This document shows positions 41,125 to 54,227 of a DNA stretch of 64,000 nt, piece by piece. The notes under the pieces are model-generated. The model did not search any database and had not been told where the DNA came from. It was given only the letters and a program-made list of their open reading frames with translations. Origin of the DNA: Cristatella mucedo (taxonomy: Eukaryota > Bryozoa > Phylactolaemata > Cristatellidae); contig WPIO01000005.1 of assembly GCA_009760855.2 (NCBI GenBank), positions 1,397,001 through 1,461,000 of the forward strand, written 5' to 3'. A program made the position numbers and the translations under genes. How positions within the stretch are numbered: position 1 is the first letter of the stretch; the number at the start of each line of letters is the position of its first letter.

Positions 41125-43480
41125 GAGCTGCCGGCTGCCTCACGACCTCTGCCACAACTTATCAGCATGCAGAAGTGCTTGCCCAACAGACTTTAGCGCT
41201 AATAGGCTCGTGCGCCGAGGTCAGCAATCTGTGCTATGTTCGTGTGCCATGTTTGAGCGAGAAGTCGGCAAGGATGCCGTTTACGGACCAGCATCATCAA
41301 GGCTGCTGCCACTGCTGGTCCTTTCCATCTGACCGGAGCTTGCATTGCAGGCGTTTGTTGGGGGCTGTGGTGAAAGTGCCTGCTGCAGCCGCCCATCGCA
41401 GTGCCGCCGCTGGAACTCAGAGTGAGTGGCCGCCCAGACTGAACCGCCTGTCAGCACATCGGCAGCGGCCGCCTTCCGTTCGCTGTGATTGAACGACGAC
41501 GTTGCCGGTCGGTCGTCTGCCGGCTGGGGCTGTAGGCTGCCAAGCCATCTCTGCTGGGTCGGCTGCTCTCTCATCCTTTTCCCACTGCAGCCAATACTTG
41601 CCCGATGTGCTTGCCCTCTTTTGACTTACCTAGATGCTCACCTCTAGTCGCTCTTTGATTGAAGCTTCTTTTGAGCTTCTGCTGGAGCTCGCTGTTGCCA
41701 ATCGTTTTCACACCTCATCGCAAAGAGAGCCCGTGATGTGTGGCAGCCATGGTGTTGGTGGTAGCTGCAGTAGCACCACATACAGTAGTGGCAAGGTAAG
41801 CCCGAAAGGTGCCTACCAGTCATAGCATGGTGGAAAGCAAGGCTGTTGCTGAATGCAAAAGAACACAATACAGTAGTGGTTACAAATGTGGATTCCTCGT
41901 ATTCGTTATCATCAGTTGTCAGTTGCTTGAAAGGCTTTTTCTGAGCTGAAACCGACCCCAGTTCAGTAGCACGGCAAATCGTGCGTGGCATTAAATAGAT
42001 AATGCTTCCAAGCACAATATAAGCACACATAAGCACACGGAACAAGCTGGCTTAAATCCACAAAGTGGTAGCTGTGCATTCTAGTCGTGCATATATCTAC
42101 CGTGGCTTGCTGGCAGGCAGAGATATGTCGGCTCAATCGCAAGGGGATTTGTATATGTGCACGAGCTCCAGTCGATAGAAGTTTTCCACAACATGAAAGC
42201 ACGGCTAATTTAACTTTACCAGATTCGTTGAATAAAGGGCTCGGAGCTACTCGTGCACTTATTTTGCTGATGGGATGGTTGGATACTTATGTGGCCGTGT
42301 TTGCAGTCTTTCCGAGTAACATTTCTTTATCATGGACCAATGAATTTTATGCTTGGAGTGGCGCCAATTTCCCTGCATCCAGGGCTGCTAGTGTGAGATC
42401 TGAGACATCGATTCAGTCAAACCTGATCGTTTCGACCAGTTTCCTACCGAATGGAATTTCAGGCATGTGAGCGACATAAATGGCTCAAAGCTTTTGCAAT
42501 AGTACCACGTCTCAGTCGGTAAATGAAGGCAGCACCAACCAAGTCCTCCATAAGATTGTGCCGACGTGTGTGCTACGATGTGCTGCCAAGAGACTCAAGC
42601 AGCGGCTGCAAGACGATCGTGCATTCGCTCTTAAGCTGCTGTGGAGCGGCTAAAAAGAGCTGCTCGTTTTGGGGCCGATAATAATTGAAGCTCGCCTGTA
42701 TAAGGCTAGCAATAGCAACCCGGAAGTGGTCATGTTTTGCTAGCTGTCATGTTTTGGTCATGTTTTGCCAGCGAATTGAATGTGCGTTCGAACGGCAAAC
42801 TCGAAAAGCCATTCGACGTCATTCGAAGTTTGCCGTTCCACCGTGACCCCGATAAGCCGAGAACGTCAGTCTAGCCAACTCTCTGCTCAGCTGTGTGTGC
42901 ATCGTCGATTGCTCTCAAATGAACAAGCAGCAGTTCAATCGGCAGTTGAATGCAGCAGTCGCTCAACGCTTCTACTGAAGCAAGCTGCAAGCCGCCGACC
43001 ATCCATTTGATCTCTGCTGTGCGGTGGCCGAAAGCCGAGCTGCGAACGCACTGCATACACACAAACAATCAACTGCACTTTCTATGTCAGAGTCTTGCTC
43101 GTGATGCATTGCTGCATTCGCGAATTTTGACCGCACAGCCAACTCGTCGAACACTCCAAGCATGGCCCAGAGCTAGCTTGACCGACCTGCCTCAGCTCTG
43201 CTGGTGCAGAGGTATGATCGCGCTAACCTGCTCTGGCCGGTCGCCAACATTCAAGCTACAGCATGCCAGCCCCTGCCAGAGAGCCGTGTCACCCTGAGGG
43301 CTGGAACGCTTTGCAAAAGGCAATTTGGCTAGTCATGCCTGCCATATCCGGCTTGCCACTGGATCGTGGCCGGTGCTTCCTCTCCGAGGTAACCTCCTCT
43401 CTTCCATATGCTCATAACGAAGGTGTCGTAGTCTTCTACCCTCAGTTTTGTAAGTCTCCACCCTACCTGTATGGAACGCT
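41125..43480. other. GC-rich intergenic, no gene recognised
   Basis: Many CTG/CAG-containing open frames on both strands (for example 41175-41492, 42087-42470, 42780-43010). None has family features or a consistent exon structure that I can defend. Confidence 0.35.
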
Positions 43481-43489
43481 AGCCTTATT

Positions 43490-43850
43490 GCACTATTTGA
43501 GGCCCTTAGGTGGCTTGCAAAACAATTTAACTAGCTCCTCAGTTCTGCTTCGGCTAGATTATTGTAGTTCTCTTTTAGCTGGGCTACCGAAGAAAACAAC
43601 TAGGCCACTGCAGCTGTCTATGAATATGGCTGCAAGGCTCGTTTGCAAGTCCCAGAGGTTTGACCACGTGTCCACTTTGCTAGAAGAGCTTGAATGGCTG
43701 CCGGTTGATCAACGGATACAGAGCAAAGTTTTTACGCTGACCCCCAAGGTCTGACACGGCTTAGCTCCTCCATACCTAGCTGAACTGCTACACCAGTTTC
43801 AGTATCCTTGTGTCCTCAGGTCCTGTATGGACATAGATTACGTGCAGATG
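43490..43850 (+). mobile_element. LINE-A fragment
   Basis: Reads SSVLLRLDYCSSLLAGLPKK, MNMAARLVCKSQRFDHVS and LEWLPVDQRIQSKVFTLTP, the same region as the copy at 1575, then stops at 43754. From 43855 to about 44075 the sequence instead resembles 20850-21010 in LINE-B (aaatttgagaaagtttgctg). Confidence 0.82.
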
Positions 43851-44075
43851 CAAAATAAGGTTTGCTATAGGCACCGATTTTGAGCGATAATCTCTACTGT
43901 TTCTGAGTTACCCTTGGTTTGCCCAGAAACTAGTAAGCTGAATTTATCTTCATTAAATTTGAGAAAGTTTGCTGCCATCCATGTGCAGACGCCACCAACA
44001 CATGCAGCAAGGGTGTGTAGAGAATTCGACATGGCTGAGGGTTGTAAGGATCAAAGCAAAGGTACAAGTGTAGAG

Positions 44076-44749
44076 TCCGTTGACCTCTAGCACTGACCTT
44101 CGCTAAGCTTTACTGGGTACTACTACGACTACAACGACGACTACCACGACTACTGCATGCTTATCCTGGTAGCTGCCGTAGCTGCCACATAACTCGTGTG
44201 CTGATCAGTCGTCTTTAGTTAGTGTGACTGACATGCCCCACGTTGGAGCCAGACAATCAGTCCTTACGATTACTGTAGGCTCTTCTATTTGCAAATGAGT
44301 TTACATTTCCAGCCAACATTTAGTCGAGCTAATTTTTTGTAAGCTCAAGAAGCATTGGCTGCTGCATGTGTACAGCTTTTGAACGGCGAATCAAAGAAAG
44401 ACAGCATAATAGGGAGACAACAGAATTTGATGCCACTAGCAACCAGAGCGAATGCCCAATTGATGGCAGACAACACCAAGACCGACAAACCAAGGGTGTA
44501 CTTCCAAAAGAGATAAAATAATTCATCTACAAGATATTAGTTTGTGCAGCTTGATTAACATTAAGAATCTGTGCTTCGACCTCGTGACTCCACGACGGCA
44601 ACTTTGGGGCGCCATCGAGGTTACCGTTTATATACGAGATAGATCACTGGGATTCTCCTGATTATATCAAGCCTCAATCGATCATGCAAATTTACCAAAA
44701 TAGGGTTTGAACCTGGGACTCCAAGGTCCAGAATCTGTGACACCAGTCA
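44076..44749. other. Intergenic, nothing recognised
   Basis: No convincing coding frame. A short ACG/ACT-rich triplet stretch lies at about 44120-44155. Confidence 0.35.
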
Positions 44750-44890
44750 CGTTGGTTTGGCCCCGTGGTTAAAGTGCTCGCCCCGACCAAGGCCTGGCTG
44801 AGGTCGTGGGCTCGAGTCCCGTGGCATATGTGAAGCGCCTGCATAGAGATTAAGTTCTCTCGGGGTTCTATACAAATGAGTTATATCATA
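44750..44890 (+). mobile_element. SINE-B copy, near full length
   Basis: tRNA-like head ttggtttggccccgtggtta with B-box gggctcgagtccc, then tatgtgaagcgcctgcatag, agagattaagttctctcg, ending in tatacaaatgagtt. The order is the mirror of the minus-strand copies at 20515 and 59760. Confidence 0.88.
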
Positions 44891-45194
44891 TTTTTTAAGC
44901 AACCAACTCACAACCCTACTGGAAGCTTCAGCAGGCAATTCCAAGTATAATTAACGAGCCGGACCCAGACTACCACAATGATTTCATATGGAAACGTTTT
45001 CTTTCGACGGCTTTTAAAAATATGTATCGTTTTGAGGCTTTGAGAAAGCGACAAGAACAGAACCTTGCCAAGACCTCGTGTTCAAGTTACGATTCCTTCA
45101 GCTAGGCTTCGACACGGCTAACTTTCATTACTTTATAATCGTACAAATGCTCCAATAAATTAAAAGGGCTGTTGGAATAATGTCTTTATTATGC

Positions 45195-45395
45195 ACTCAT
45201 AGTTCTACTTTGACTTGTTTCATCTATCGTAAGCGACATAGCTGCCACGCACCATATCTGTCTAATCTTCTCTGGCTCCCTATCAAGCATCAAATCGATT
45301 TCACGATACTCAGTCTGGCATTCAGGTCACTTCACTCACTTGCACCAGCCTACATGCCTGACCTCATCGTCTTTAACAACTTCCTAAATGTTTAA
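45195..45395 (+). mobile_element. LINE-B fragment
   Basis: Reads CHAPYLSNLLWLPIKHQIDF, then TILSLAFRSLHSLAPAYM, the conserved LHWLP...SLAPAYL block; truncated at both ends. Confidence 0.75.
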
Positions 45396-45519
45396 AGTTT
45401 CATTAAGAAGATTGCCTCCACAGTGAGCCATCACGCCCAATCCCCATCTAAGATTAGAGACAGTCTTTCACGGTGACATGCAAAAGAATTTGACTAGGTC
45501 CAGATTCTGTGAAGGTTAC

Positions 45520-46170
45520 ATCGTTGCAATTCAATTTTGGCTGGGCCACCGAAAAAGCCTTTAGGCCTGCAGCTGGTGATAAATATTGCTGCAAGACTAG
45601 TCAGCAAATCTCAGGAGTTCAGCCATATGTCTCCTTAACGGAAGGAGCTTCGATGACTTCCGGTTGACCAACGGATACAGAGTCAAGTTCTAATGCTGAC
45701 TCATAAGGCCCACAATGGGTTGGCTCTTCATACTTAGCTGGACTGGTGCACCAATTTCAGTCTCCTCGTGCCCTAAGGTCCTCTACGGACAACCTAGTAG
45801 CCGTTATATTTTTCTGCTAAAAGATTTTGGATGACAAAAACTTTTGCTCTGCATGTCCTAGACTTTGGAACCCACTTCCACACTTCTTAGGCAGCGACTA
45901 CCCTCCTGCTGTCGAATGTGGAATACCTTTTCAAGCCTTTTCCTGAGCTGCCACTCCCGTGCTACTCATTACCTCAGCTTCCCTCCCGTGCTCAGCTGTG
46001 CGTTTCACTTTCTCTTTGTTGCGTGAGATGAAGTCTGTTGGCTACCGAATGCGTACAAAAAGCCGCTTATGCTGTGAGTGGACTGTACAAAACTCTCCTG
46101 CGTAACACCCACATAGTCTTTATGGTTTGTGAAGATACAGACGGAGATACAAAACGTTACATTTAGAGTG
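45520..46170 (+). mobile_element. LINE-A 3' fragment
   Basis: Frameshifted remnant of the same region as 1575-2195: ggctgggccaccgaaaaagc, ctgcagctggtgataaatat, ggttgaccaacggatacag, gactttggaacccacttcc. It ends at acggagatac and cgttacat. Confidence 0.82.
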
Positions 46171-48770
46171 TCAACAGTTACCATTTAAATGATACGACAA
46201 GATTGGAGGTCAAGTCTCTGCTGAATGAGCATTGCTTCTTATGAAAGCCAAGTAGGGTGTTGGAGCTCATTCCCAGAATCCAACTTTAAATAGTAGGCTT
46301 GCGAAACCTTAATAAACGGAGCCTACAGCCTCCAACCTAGAATATGCACCCAACGGTATACATTTTCTAAACACTTTCCACTCAGCTGAATATAATGGAA
46401 AATTGTAGGAATTGATGGAAAATTCATGGAGAATTGCAGCACTAGAAAGACTGTCCGTAATTACCGTAAGCAGTTGAAGTCGAGGCCAAAAACTCACCCA
46501 TACGCCGAATTAACCATAATAGTCGTGACTGGGGTCTTGCTACACTGAATAATAGCTCCGCAAAAAACAATCTCATGTCGCGAAATAATCGTGTCACAAT
46601 CATAAAATATGTACGACAGTGAGGGTAAACAACGATTGATGCGACAAAAAAGTACTACATTGTAGCCCGAGAACATTTTGACTCCAAGTAAGATACAATT
46701 AACCTCTCCTCGGAAAAATAAATACGACTGGAAAGCCACCAGAACAAGCAAGAGGAGCGTTGCGATACAACAGCGTTAAAACAATTTTGACAGGTTGATT
46801 AATTGCGGTGAATCAATTAGGGTGATAATTGTGATAACAATAAGTGATCGTATCTGTCACATTAAGGTTGAGCATTTTTGTCAGTAATCCTGGGGCCTTC
46901 GCCGAATGAATTAATGTTAGAAAAACTGGATGCCACGTTTCTAGCCAGGAATCGGACGCGCATGTTTTATCGGCTCCATCGCTTAAAAATAACTTTATCC
47001 CACGTTTAAGTCACAACGTTAATTAAGACGAATGCTTGACGCGATACCTCTTAAAAAAGCAACCATACTTTGTAGCATGATGAGCGAGTTAAAACTCTCC
47101 GAGAGTGCAAAGTCGGCAGCGATCGCGGGAACCAAGCTAACTGCGTGCACTCATGCGTGTCATTACGGCTCGCGTCAGGGTGCTCGCTGCTCGTCACTCG
47201 CCCGGACGCCGGAGTCGCTCTGTCCATCGTTGGAGCAGCGGTGCTTCCTGCTCTTCGTCGGCGTTTTTCCAGGCAGGGCCGCTCATGCCCGCCGCGCTCA
47301 CGCCCGCTCGCCGTTGTTGAAGCGAGACTGATGGCGTACCTTCTTAGTCGTTTAAAAGTCACCGCATGCCACTATTAGCCGTCGTCCTTAGTTCCAGGAG
47401 GGCGACGACGTTTAATGGCTTGACGACGACCGCTGGCCAATTCATTCGTGCGCTCTGCGGCGGGTTTGGATGCACTTATGTTGCACTAGCGGTGGCTCGC
47501 CCGAGGACCGCTGGCACGTTTATTAATGTACTCTATGGCGGGCTTGTGGATTTATGAGGCTGTAATGTAACGAACTCTTGGCCATTTATTAGGGCTTTGA
47601 GCTCCAGGTGGATGAGCTACACATCCTGACATTTGAGCCCAGTTTCGCCAGGAGGGTGAGCAGCCCGGGCGCGAGCGGTGAGCAATACACATTATGCTTG
47701 GTATGTGCGACTCAGTGGAATGTTCGGTTCTTCAGAGACTTCGCCGCGTACGGGAAGCTGGAAGGTCCTTAAAAAAGTGCTGTTAGCAAGTAGTCAGACA
47801 TCGAGCCGTCGCGTGGAATCACGCTTCCCTGAAGACGGGACATTCGGACTTGAGAAACTTGTACTGCATACCTCGTTCTATCGCATTTTCGTACAGACAT
47901 GGATGCGACTGCATAACCGTACGTTGGTATAATTATGTGGACCTCTTAGCAGTGTGCACGCCGTGAACTTGCTAAGCCACACCTACGACTGAAAAGCACG
48001 CGTGCAGCACGCACGTAAACGGCGCGGGTGGAATATCTCCGACCGTCGTGACGCACGCACCGCGTTGGCTATAGAGAAATAGCACACTCGCGCTTCAATT
48101 CCTAGAAGCCGTCGTGGATGCGGAGCGCAAGCCTTCGTAGCCTTTGGACTGAACTGTAAGGCGCGGCCGAGATGGCTCCATGCCAAAATGCAGACGCGCC
48201 CGTTCGGCTCCTTCCGATTTGTCTCCCCTACCCCCAACTCGCTCGGCAGTTTGTTCTTCTCCCGAGAAGAAGTCCGAGTACACCGTAGGTCGGGGTCGAA
48301 CGGATCGACTCGGATAAGTCTTACCGTCCGCTACTCTCTTTGCTCTCTACGAAACTCGGGTCGCTTGACTGCACGACGAGCCATTTAGCTGATTAGCATT
48401 CGGAACTGAGCGCCGCCAGACGAGGTGCTGCTGCTGCTGCTGCTGCGGCGGCGGCTCACCCTCGGTAGCGCGACGGCGCAGAAGCAGAAGGAGCGGAGCG
48501 CTCGTAGCGCTCCGCTCGGCAACAATGGTGCACTGCTCAGTGCGATACTGAGTGAGCACAGACAGACAGACAGACAGAGAGACAGACAGACAGACAGCAG
48601 CCGCTGGTCTCAGCAGACAGCACTCGGCTAGTTCATCTTAAGTAGCTGCTCGGACGAGCCCTCGCGTACGAAGGGACAACGTGCACCCGGCTCGATGGCC
48701 AAAAGGCGACAAAATGCACCCAGCGCGATGAGCAAGCTAAAAAAAAGAGGCCCGAATTTCGTCTTGCCGT
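46171..48770. other. Intergenic with CpG-rich segments
   Basis: 46498-46544 is a 47-nt minus-strand open segment between cattattcag and a perfect donor GTGAGT, of unknown identity. 47090-47560 and 48000-48530 are GC- and CpG-rich and could be promoters or first exons, but no product is recognised. A (CTG)n/(CGG)n run lies at 48427-48453 and a CAGA tetramer repeat at 48560-48597. Confidence 0.35.
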
Positions 48771-48789
48771 TTATTTCTGCGGCCAATAC

Positions 48790-49432
48790 GTCACTAGGAG
48801 TTGGCTAAAACAAAAAAAGAGAGAAAAGAATCGATGCTCCGAAGGCGCCGCCGCCGCCAAGCGACGCCTTCGGAGCTTGGACCCCACGGGTGCAGCCCGA
48901 GCAGCTTGCTGGCCTCTCCGCGCCGTAAAGCTGGACCGCTCGCGCTCCAAAGCTGCGTACTCTTCTTCGAGCTGGCCCTTCGAGCCTCTTGCGCAGACTG
49001 TCGCCTCGCGCGCACGACTGCCGGGACAGGCTGCACAGTACCGAGTGCACAGCACCTGCAGCAGCTTCGTAGGTGGCCGGCTCGGTCTGCAGGCGATAGA
49101 GAGCCACGAATTAGCGAGAGGCACTTTCTGCACTTTATTGCCGGCTCGCCATTTCGAAGAGTGGCAGCCGGCTGAATAGCCTCTTTGGTGGAAGCAGAGG
49201 GCCTTTAAGTGTCTGGGGTATCCGGCGAGCTCAGCAACCTTCGAGCTGAAGCGACTACGCGACCGCCGCCCCTGTGGATGTCGACCGGGACCAGATGCAA
49301 GTGCAACGCTTGCACAGAGGTCGCCTAGTGCGGGGTAATGCCATCCACTGAGCCGAGCATCGTCCAGCTCCAGGTCGTTCTCCTTCATTTTCACATTGCA
49401 CCGGTAGACGTTGCGTAGGGAAGCTTGCAGCT
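48790..49432 (-). pseudogene. Coiled-coil coding candidate with a frame break
   Basis: Minus-strand reading gives SLRNVYRCNVKMKENDLELD near 49432-49345. After an acceptor-like ctctatcgcctgcag it gives TEPATYEAAAGAVHSVLCSL (from 49086) and SCARGDSLRKRLEG. The helical pattern continues in the next frame as QLEEEYAALERERSSF. Removing a single C near 48974-48977 would keep one frame. This suggests a real coiled-coil protein exon carrying either an assembly error or an inactivating frameshift. I do not recognise the family and the exon limits are uncertain. Confidence 0.4.
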
Positions 49433-50470
49433 GTCGCCGTCACTAACCAGCGACTATTTGTACGCTGGCCAAGTTTGGAAGCAAACGTCATTCACTAAAG
49501 TAGAGCCCTGGGAAAGTGTTCGATGGTCTGTTACCAGCGCTCGGTTCGCGTGACGTAGCACTCTCTCTATGGCACGGCTTGATCCAAAGGTTGCGAATCT
49601 AGTTGGTCCAGGTGCCAGGTCCACTGGCGGTTTTCAATCGGTGAGAGGTTGACGAGTGCTAATAGGGCGTGGGATGCCGCACAGTCTAGGTCTCGTCCAT
49701 TTCGTAACTAATTGCTTTAAGTCGCCTCACTGACGAGGATTGTACTATGACTCAATAAAAAAAGAAATTTGTCAGGGAGAGAGAGATAGAGAGAGAATGC
49801 TCAAGCGGCTCGACCGGTGGTTAAAAGAGTTCGTGCTCGATTTCTCGATCGGCTCACAGAGCTTTCTCGACAAGCTCACAGAGCTTTTCACGCCCGATGA
49901 CTAACGTCCTTCAGGCTCTGCCTCTCCATAACGAACGTAACAGCGGCACCATTATTCGTGACCAGAGGCCGGAAGCACGTCTGCAAGTGTAAAGCATAAG
50001 CGGCAAATGTGACCAGGTAACTACGAGAAAGAGAGCGCAACGAATGTACAGCGAAAAAATAAATTAATGATTTTATCCTTGTTCCTCTTAACGAGTGCCA
50101 TTTCTCAATTTCTTAAGCCTCAAAAGTCTAGAGAATGCATACTAATCTCAGTAAGCTTTGCTTGGCTACCAGGGCAGCGATAAATTTGAAAATGACTTAT
50201 TTCTAAGCAATTTGGCCGTAGGAAACTCAGCGATGGCTAAACGTCTGTTAAATTCGAATGCTAATATTTTTTATATTAAAATACATGTGTGCACTTAATC
50301 CGACTAACTATTTTAGTGAACTGTCAAGCAAGGGCAAGCAAGCACTCCATTGAAGAGATTCGCAAAAGCATATTTTTGTAATGTCTCCATGTGATTAGGA
50401 GAAACGTTGGACAGCTCATTTCATCTCACGAGAGCTGCAATAAATCGCTGGACGGTGGACACACGCACAC
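49433..50470. other. Intergenic, nothing recognised
   Basis: A short GA run at about 49775-49796. No coding frame I can support. Confidence 0.35.
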
Positions 50471-50472
50471 CG

Positions 50473-50655
<183 letters not shown>

Positions 50656-53600
50656 ATGAGGACTCAGCAAGAAAAGGGCTGCACCGCGATTGGCTAGAGT
50701 AGGTATACCTTAGCCAGGGATGAATGGCGGTAGAAAGCTTAAACTTGCTACTGTTAATGCAGAAGATGTCAAGGGGAATAAGACGACCAATACAGCATAG
50801 GTGCAGGCCGTAGTTAAAGCTCCGCGTATTGAAATCAGGAAGCCAGGCGCAGAAGCTTGAGAAGCCAGAGATCGTGATTGTGCACGAGTATACGCAAATG
50901 GCTGCTGTTAACGTACCGGGTGTCTGGCACCTTGGCCTTGACTGACGGCGTAAGGAACAAAGTAGACTTTCTTCTTGAGCCCATTATAGCCAATGTTGGG
51001 CATGGGATTGCTATATTTTGCTTTGTGACTGTGCAAACTACAGAGTTTACAGACTGCTGCTCTGAGGATGGACCAGCTGTTTCCCTTCACTGCGAGCATA
51101 CAACAGACGGTGTCTGAACTAGGAATAATGTGATTGTTGCCAACTCCTCACATTCACGATGCCTAATTATTTCTGTGGCAATATGCAATGCTGTGACATG
51201 GCCATGCCTCGAATGCCACTTTTTTTAAGCCGACGAGGAGGACCACTTGGCTATCTCGCGAGATCCACGCTTCCGGGATCACTCCTCTTTGCGTGTCAGT
51301 TTATTTGGCCATGCTCATTGTTTGCGACTGTCACCAGTCCACGCTATACGCCAGACGAGTGAGATATTGAGATTAGGCAACGTTTAGTGTTGTGAGAAAA
51401 AATGCTTTATGGCACATGCTACTGCTTTATGACCAATGAGAGCACTGCTCATCCGACTCCCTAGTTCTACGTGTCCACGACAACTCCTCTTTACGTTTTT
51501 ACCGACTAGGGAAAGCTCCTTATTCTGCATAGTATAACGTCGGCGTGGCTAATTTGGCGATGGTGGCTTGGCAAATGCTCTCACAAGACTGTGAACGCTG
51601 GACGTTTTATGTCATATCTCACAGACAATTCATTTGCCTCAAAGGCTGGCAAGGCTGGTCTGCTGAGACAATACCAGTAGTAAACCTGAAAGGTTTCACT
51701 CGCAATCGCACGAACAACGGTATAGCCAGGTGTGCTACGGTACAGAGAGGTCTGTTCCACCTTGCTTTTTGTGCATAATCTCGCTCTGAATTGTAGTCAT
51801 TTCAGGAATCCATTTACATGGAGCTGAAACTAAAGGAAACTAAAGGCCTTTCTCCATGCACAACTCGAAGACAGGTCGACGCATCCGGGAATGCGTTGAA
51901 GCAAATCTCATTTCTGCGAGAGCGTCATTGGTGACGAAGACGAAGGCAATACGGCTTCTAGGACAGTTGTGAAGGAGGCGCATGAAAGTACTAATATCCT
52001 AGGTAATCCTGCTAACAAGGTAGCAAAACCGACCGTTGACACCCATCATAAAAAAAAGCATACTTGGTTGCGTTAAGTTTTATATTATTCCGGCGGCGGA
52101 CGGCCTTAATTTAAGAAGGCTACGTGATACTTCCTGTGTCCCAGATCAGCCAAATTATCACTGCCAAGATATTTATTATTTGAGGCTTCTGAATTATACA
52201 GGTAAGGAGTCGGTTACACTGTCTACCCCGCGTATAAGACTATCGGATGTTGGAATACTCCGCTTATAAGAATATCAGCTCTGCGTCCCAGATTTTGTTA
52301 ATATCAGTCTCACTCCGCACAGGGAAATACTTCGCATATAAGAATGCCTATTTGCTGGCCCGAGCGTATTCTAACGACCTGAGTCGACTGTAATAAACAG
52401 TCCAGCTTGCAAGCTTTGGGCCAGGCAGCACCGGTGCTCTAGACCTCGGGTAAGGCGTCTGAAGGCACGCCGGGCCACGCACGAGAGTGTTCGTTCACCG
52501 CGACAGGTACTAGAGGCAGGTAACCCACCGCGCCTGCGAAACGGATTTGTCTAGGCTACGCATGTGGATTTGCTATCTAAATTTATGGGCGCTCTTCACT
52601 GTTACCGCTCGCTCTAGCACTGTCGGCGTACCTCCGGGCGGCGGTGCCGCAACTACATTCAAGTCATAATGATAATAATAATCATAATAATACACTTGAT
52701 AAAGCGCCCTCAGAGAACTCCGTCTCTTTCTTGGCGCTTTAAATTTGCTGAGCCGCGATTACGAGGCTCGAGGGCTTCGGCGGCATTCGTCGTCGGGCTT
52801 CGGCGCAGACGAGCACCCTCGCGAGTGCTTGCGGTTGCGACCTAGTTCTGCCCGGAAGTGGAAGCTGCCACACCAGTTTGCACCGACATTTTATTACTGC
52901 TAGTATTAATATCGTCACTATTGACTGTCAGCGATCGCAGCATTGGCGAAACATCCTGACGAAAAACAAGCGGGCCGTGAACAGGAAGCTTGGCTGGCTG
53001 CGAGCACTTGCTTGCTGGAGTTTTTCAGCTTACAGACTATATAGCGGTCGTATAGCGGGTGCACTTTGGTGCCGGCTCGAGCAGCTGGAGCAATTGCGGC
53101 CGCTCTCGAAGATTTTGAGGCCGCTGGCCACGTGACAGCGCCGCGTGTGGCGGCGGCGCCGCCGCAGGCGTGGCGCCCGGCGCGCAGAGAAGGCTACGCA
53201 GGCAGCAGCGCGAGGCTTTAGAAGCCACGTGCTACCGAGGAGTCGATTCAGTGGCCAGAAGCAGGCCTCATGCCGCGGCTCTTTCTCGAGCGTCCAACTC
53301 GGAGCTCGGCGCTCAAGGCGGGATGGAAGAATGGGGGCGGCGTCCCAGCAGCAGAATGCCTTGAGCGCTCCTCGCTTACGCCTGGAGGCCCCCCACCCAC
53401 CCCCCAGTGCTCGTAGGAAAGACCGGAAGCTGTCCGGCGCCACACAGCGAGCTGCTCGGCAGTCCTCCTGCTTTTTCGTTCAAATCGTCCACGACGAAAT
53501 GCGGCAGTCGCTTTAGAAAAATAATGGTCGCTGTTTTGATGAGAAAACATTTAGGAAAAATAATGGTCACTGCTCTGCGGAGAAAATCGGAGCTCCCACG

Positions 53601-54020
53601 GCAAAGGAAGGCTCCTGGAAGGGTTCCTGCAGCTCAGTCTAATAGAAATCTGTTCGCCTGACGTTTGGAGAGCCTGTAGCTGTGCACCGAAGGCACAGCC
53701 GTTGGCGAGTCTTGCCATACGATTAGAAAGTAGGAGTTCGGATGTGGGGGAGTCTGAAGGGCCACTAACCTACAGCCGGTGCATTGATGCCTTATCTAAA
53801 AAGGAAACTGGTTGCTGCAGAAACGGAAGAACTCTGGAGAAACGCTGCGACGCTCCTCATTCGTACTGATGCCACGCTGTGCATGAATACTGTGATGAAA
53901 GCCAGTGAGGTAGCGAAACGAATGTGCTGACAGATCCACATCCATCTGCCTTGGGATGGCCTGCGTTTCCTCGAAACGCATGCTGTGACTTAGACCCAAA
54001 CAGCCACTGCCTCCAATGCT
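50656..54020. other. Intergenic, a LINE-B tail and a CpG-rich block
   Basis: A minus-oriented LINE-B tail (aaagcgccctcagagaact and ATAATA repeats) lies at 52665-52755. 53000-53450 is GC- and CpG-rich with open frames on both strands and no recognised product. 51300-52400 contains repeated phrases such as ttataagaat and tataagaatg, possibly an old DNA transposon, not proven. Confidence 0.35.
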
Positions 54021-54030
54021 TCCACCCAGT

Positions 54031-54185
54031 TCTCTCTCTTTCTCTCTTTTTTATTTTGCCCCCTCTCTCTCTCTCTCTCTTCCCCCTCATTTTCTCTCTC
54101 TCTCTCTCTCTCTCTCTCCCCCCCTCTCTCTCTCTCTCTCTCCCTCTCTCTCCCCCTCATTTTCTCTCTCTCTCTCTCTCTCTCT

Positions 54186-54226
<41 letters not shown>
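54031..54226. repeat. (CT)n with repeated CCCCCTCATTTT blocks
   Basis: CT runs broken by two copies of a ccccctcattttctctc motif (about 54083 and 54152), indicating a duplicated 68-70-bp unit within the microsatellite. Confidence 0.9.
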
Positions 54227-54227
<1 letters not shown>

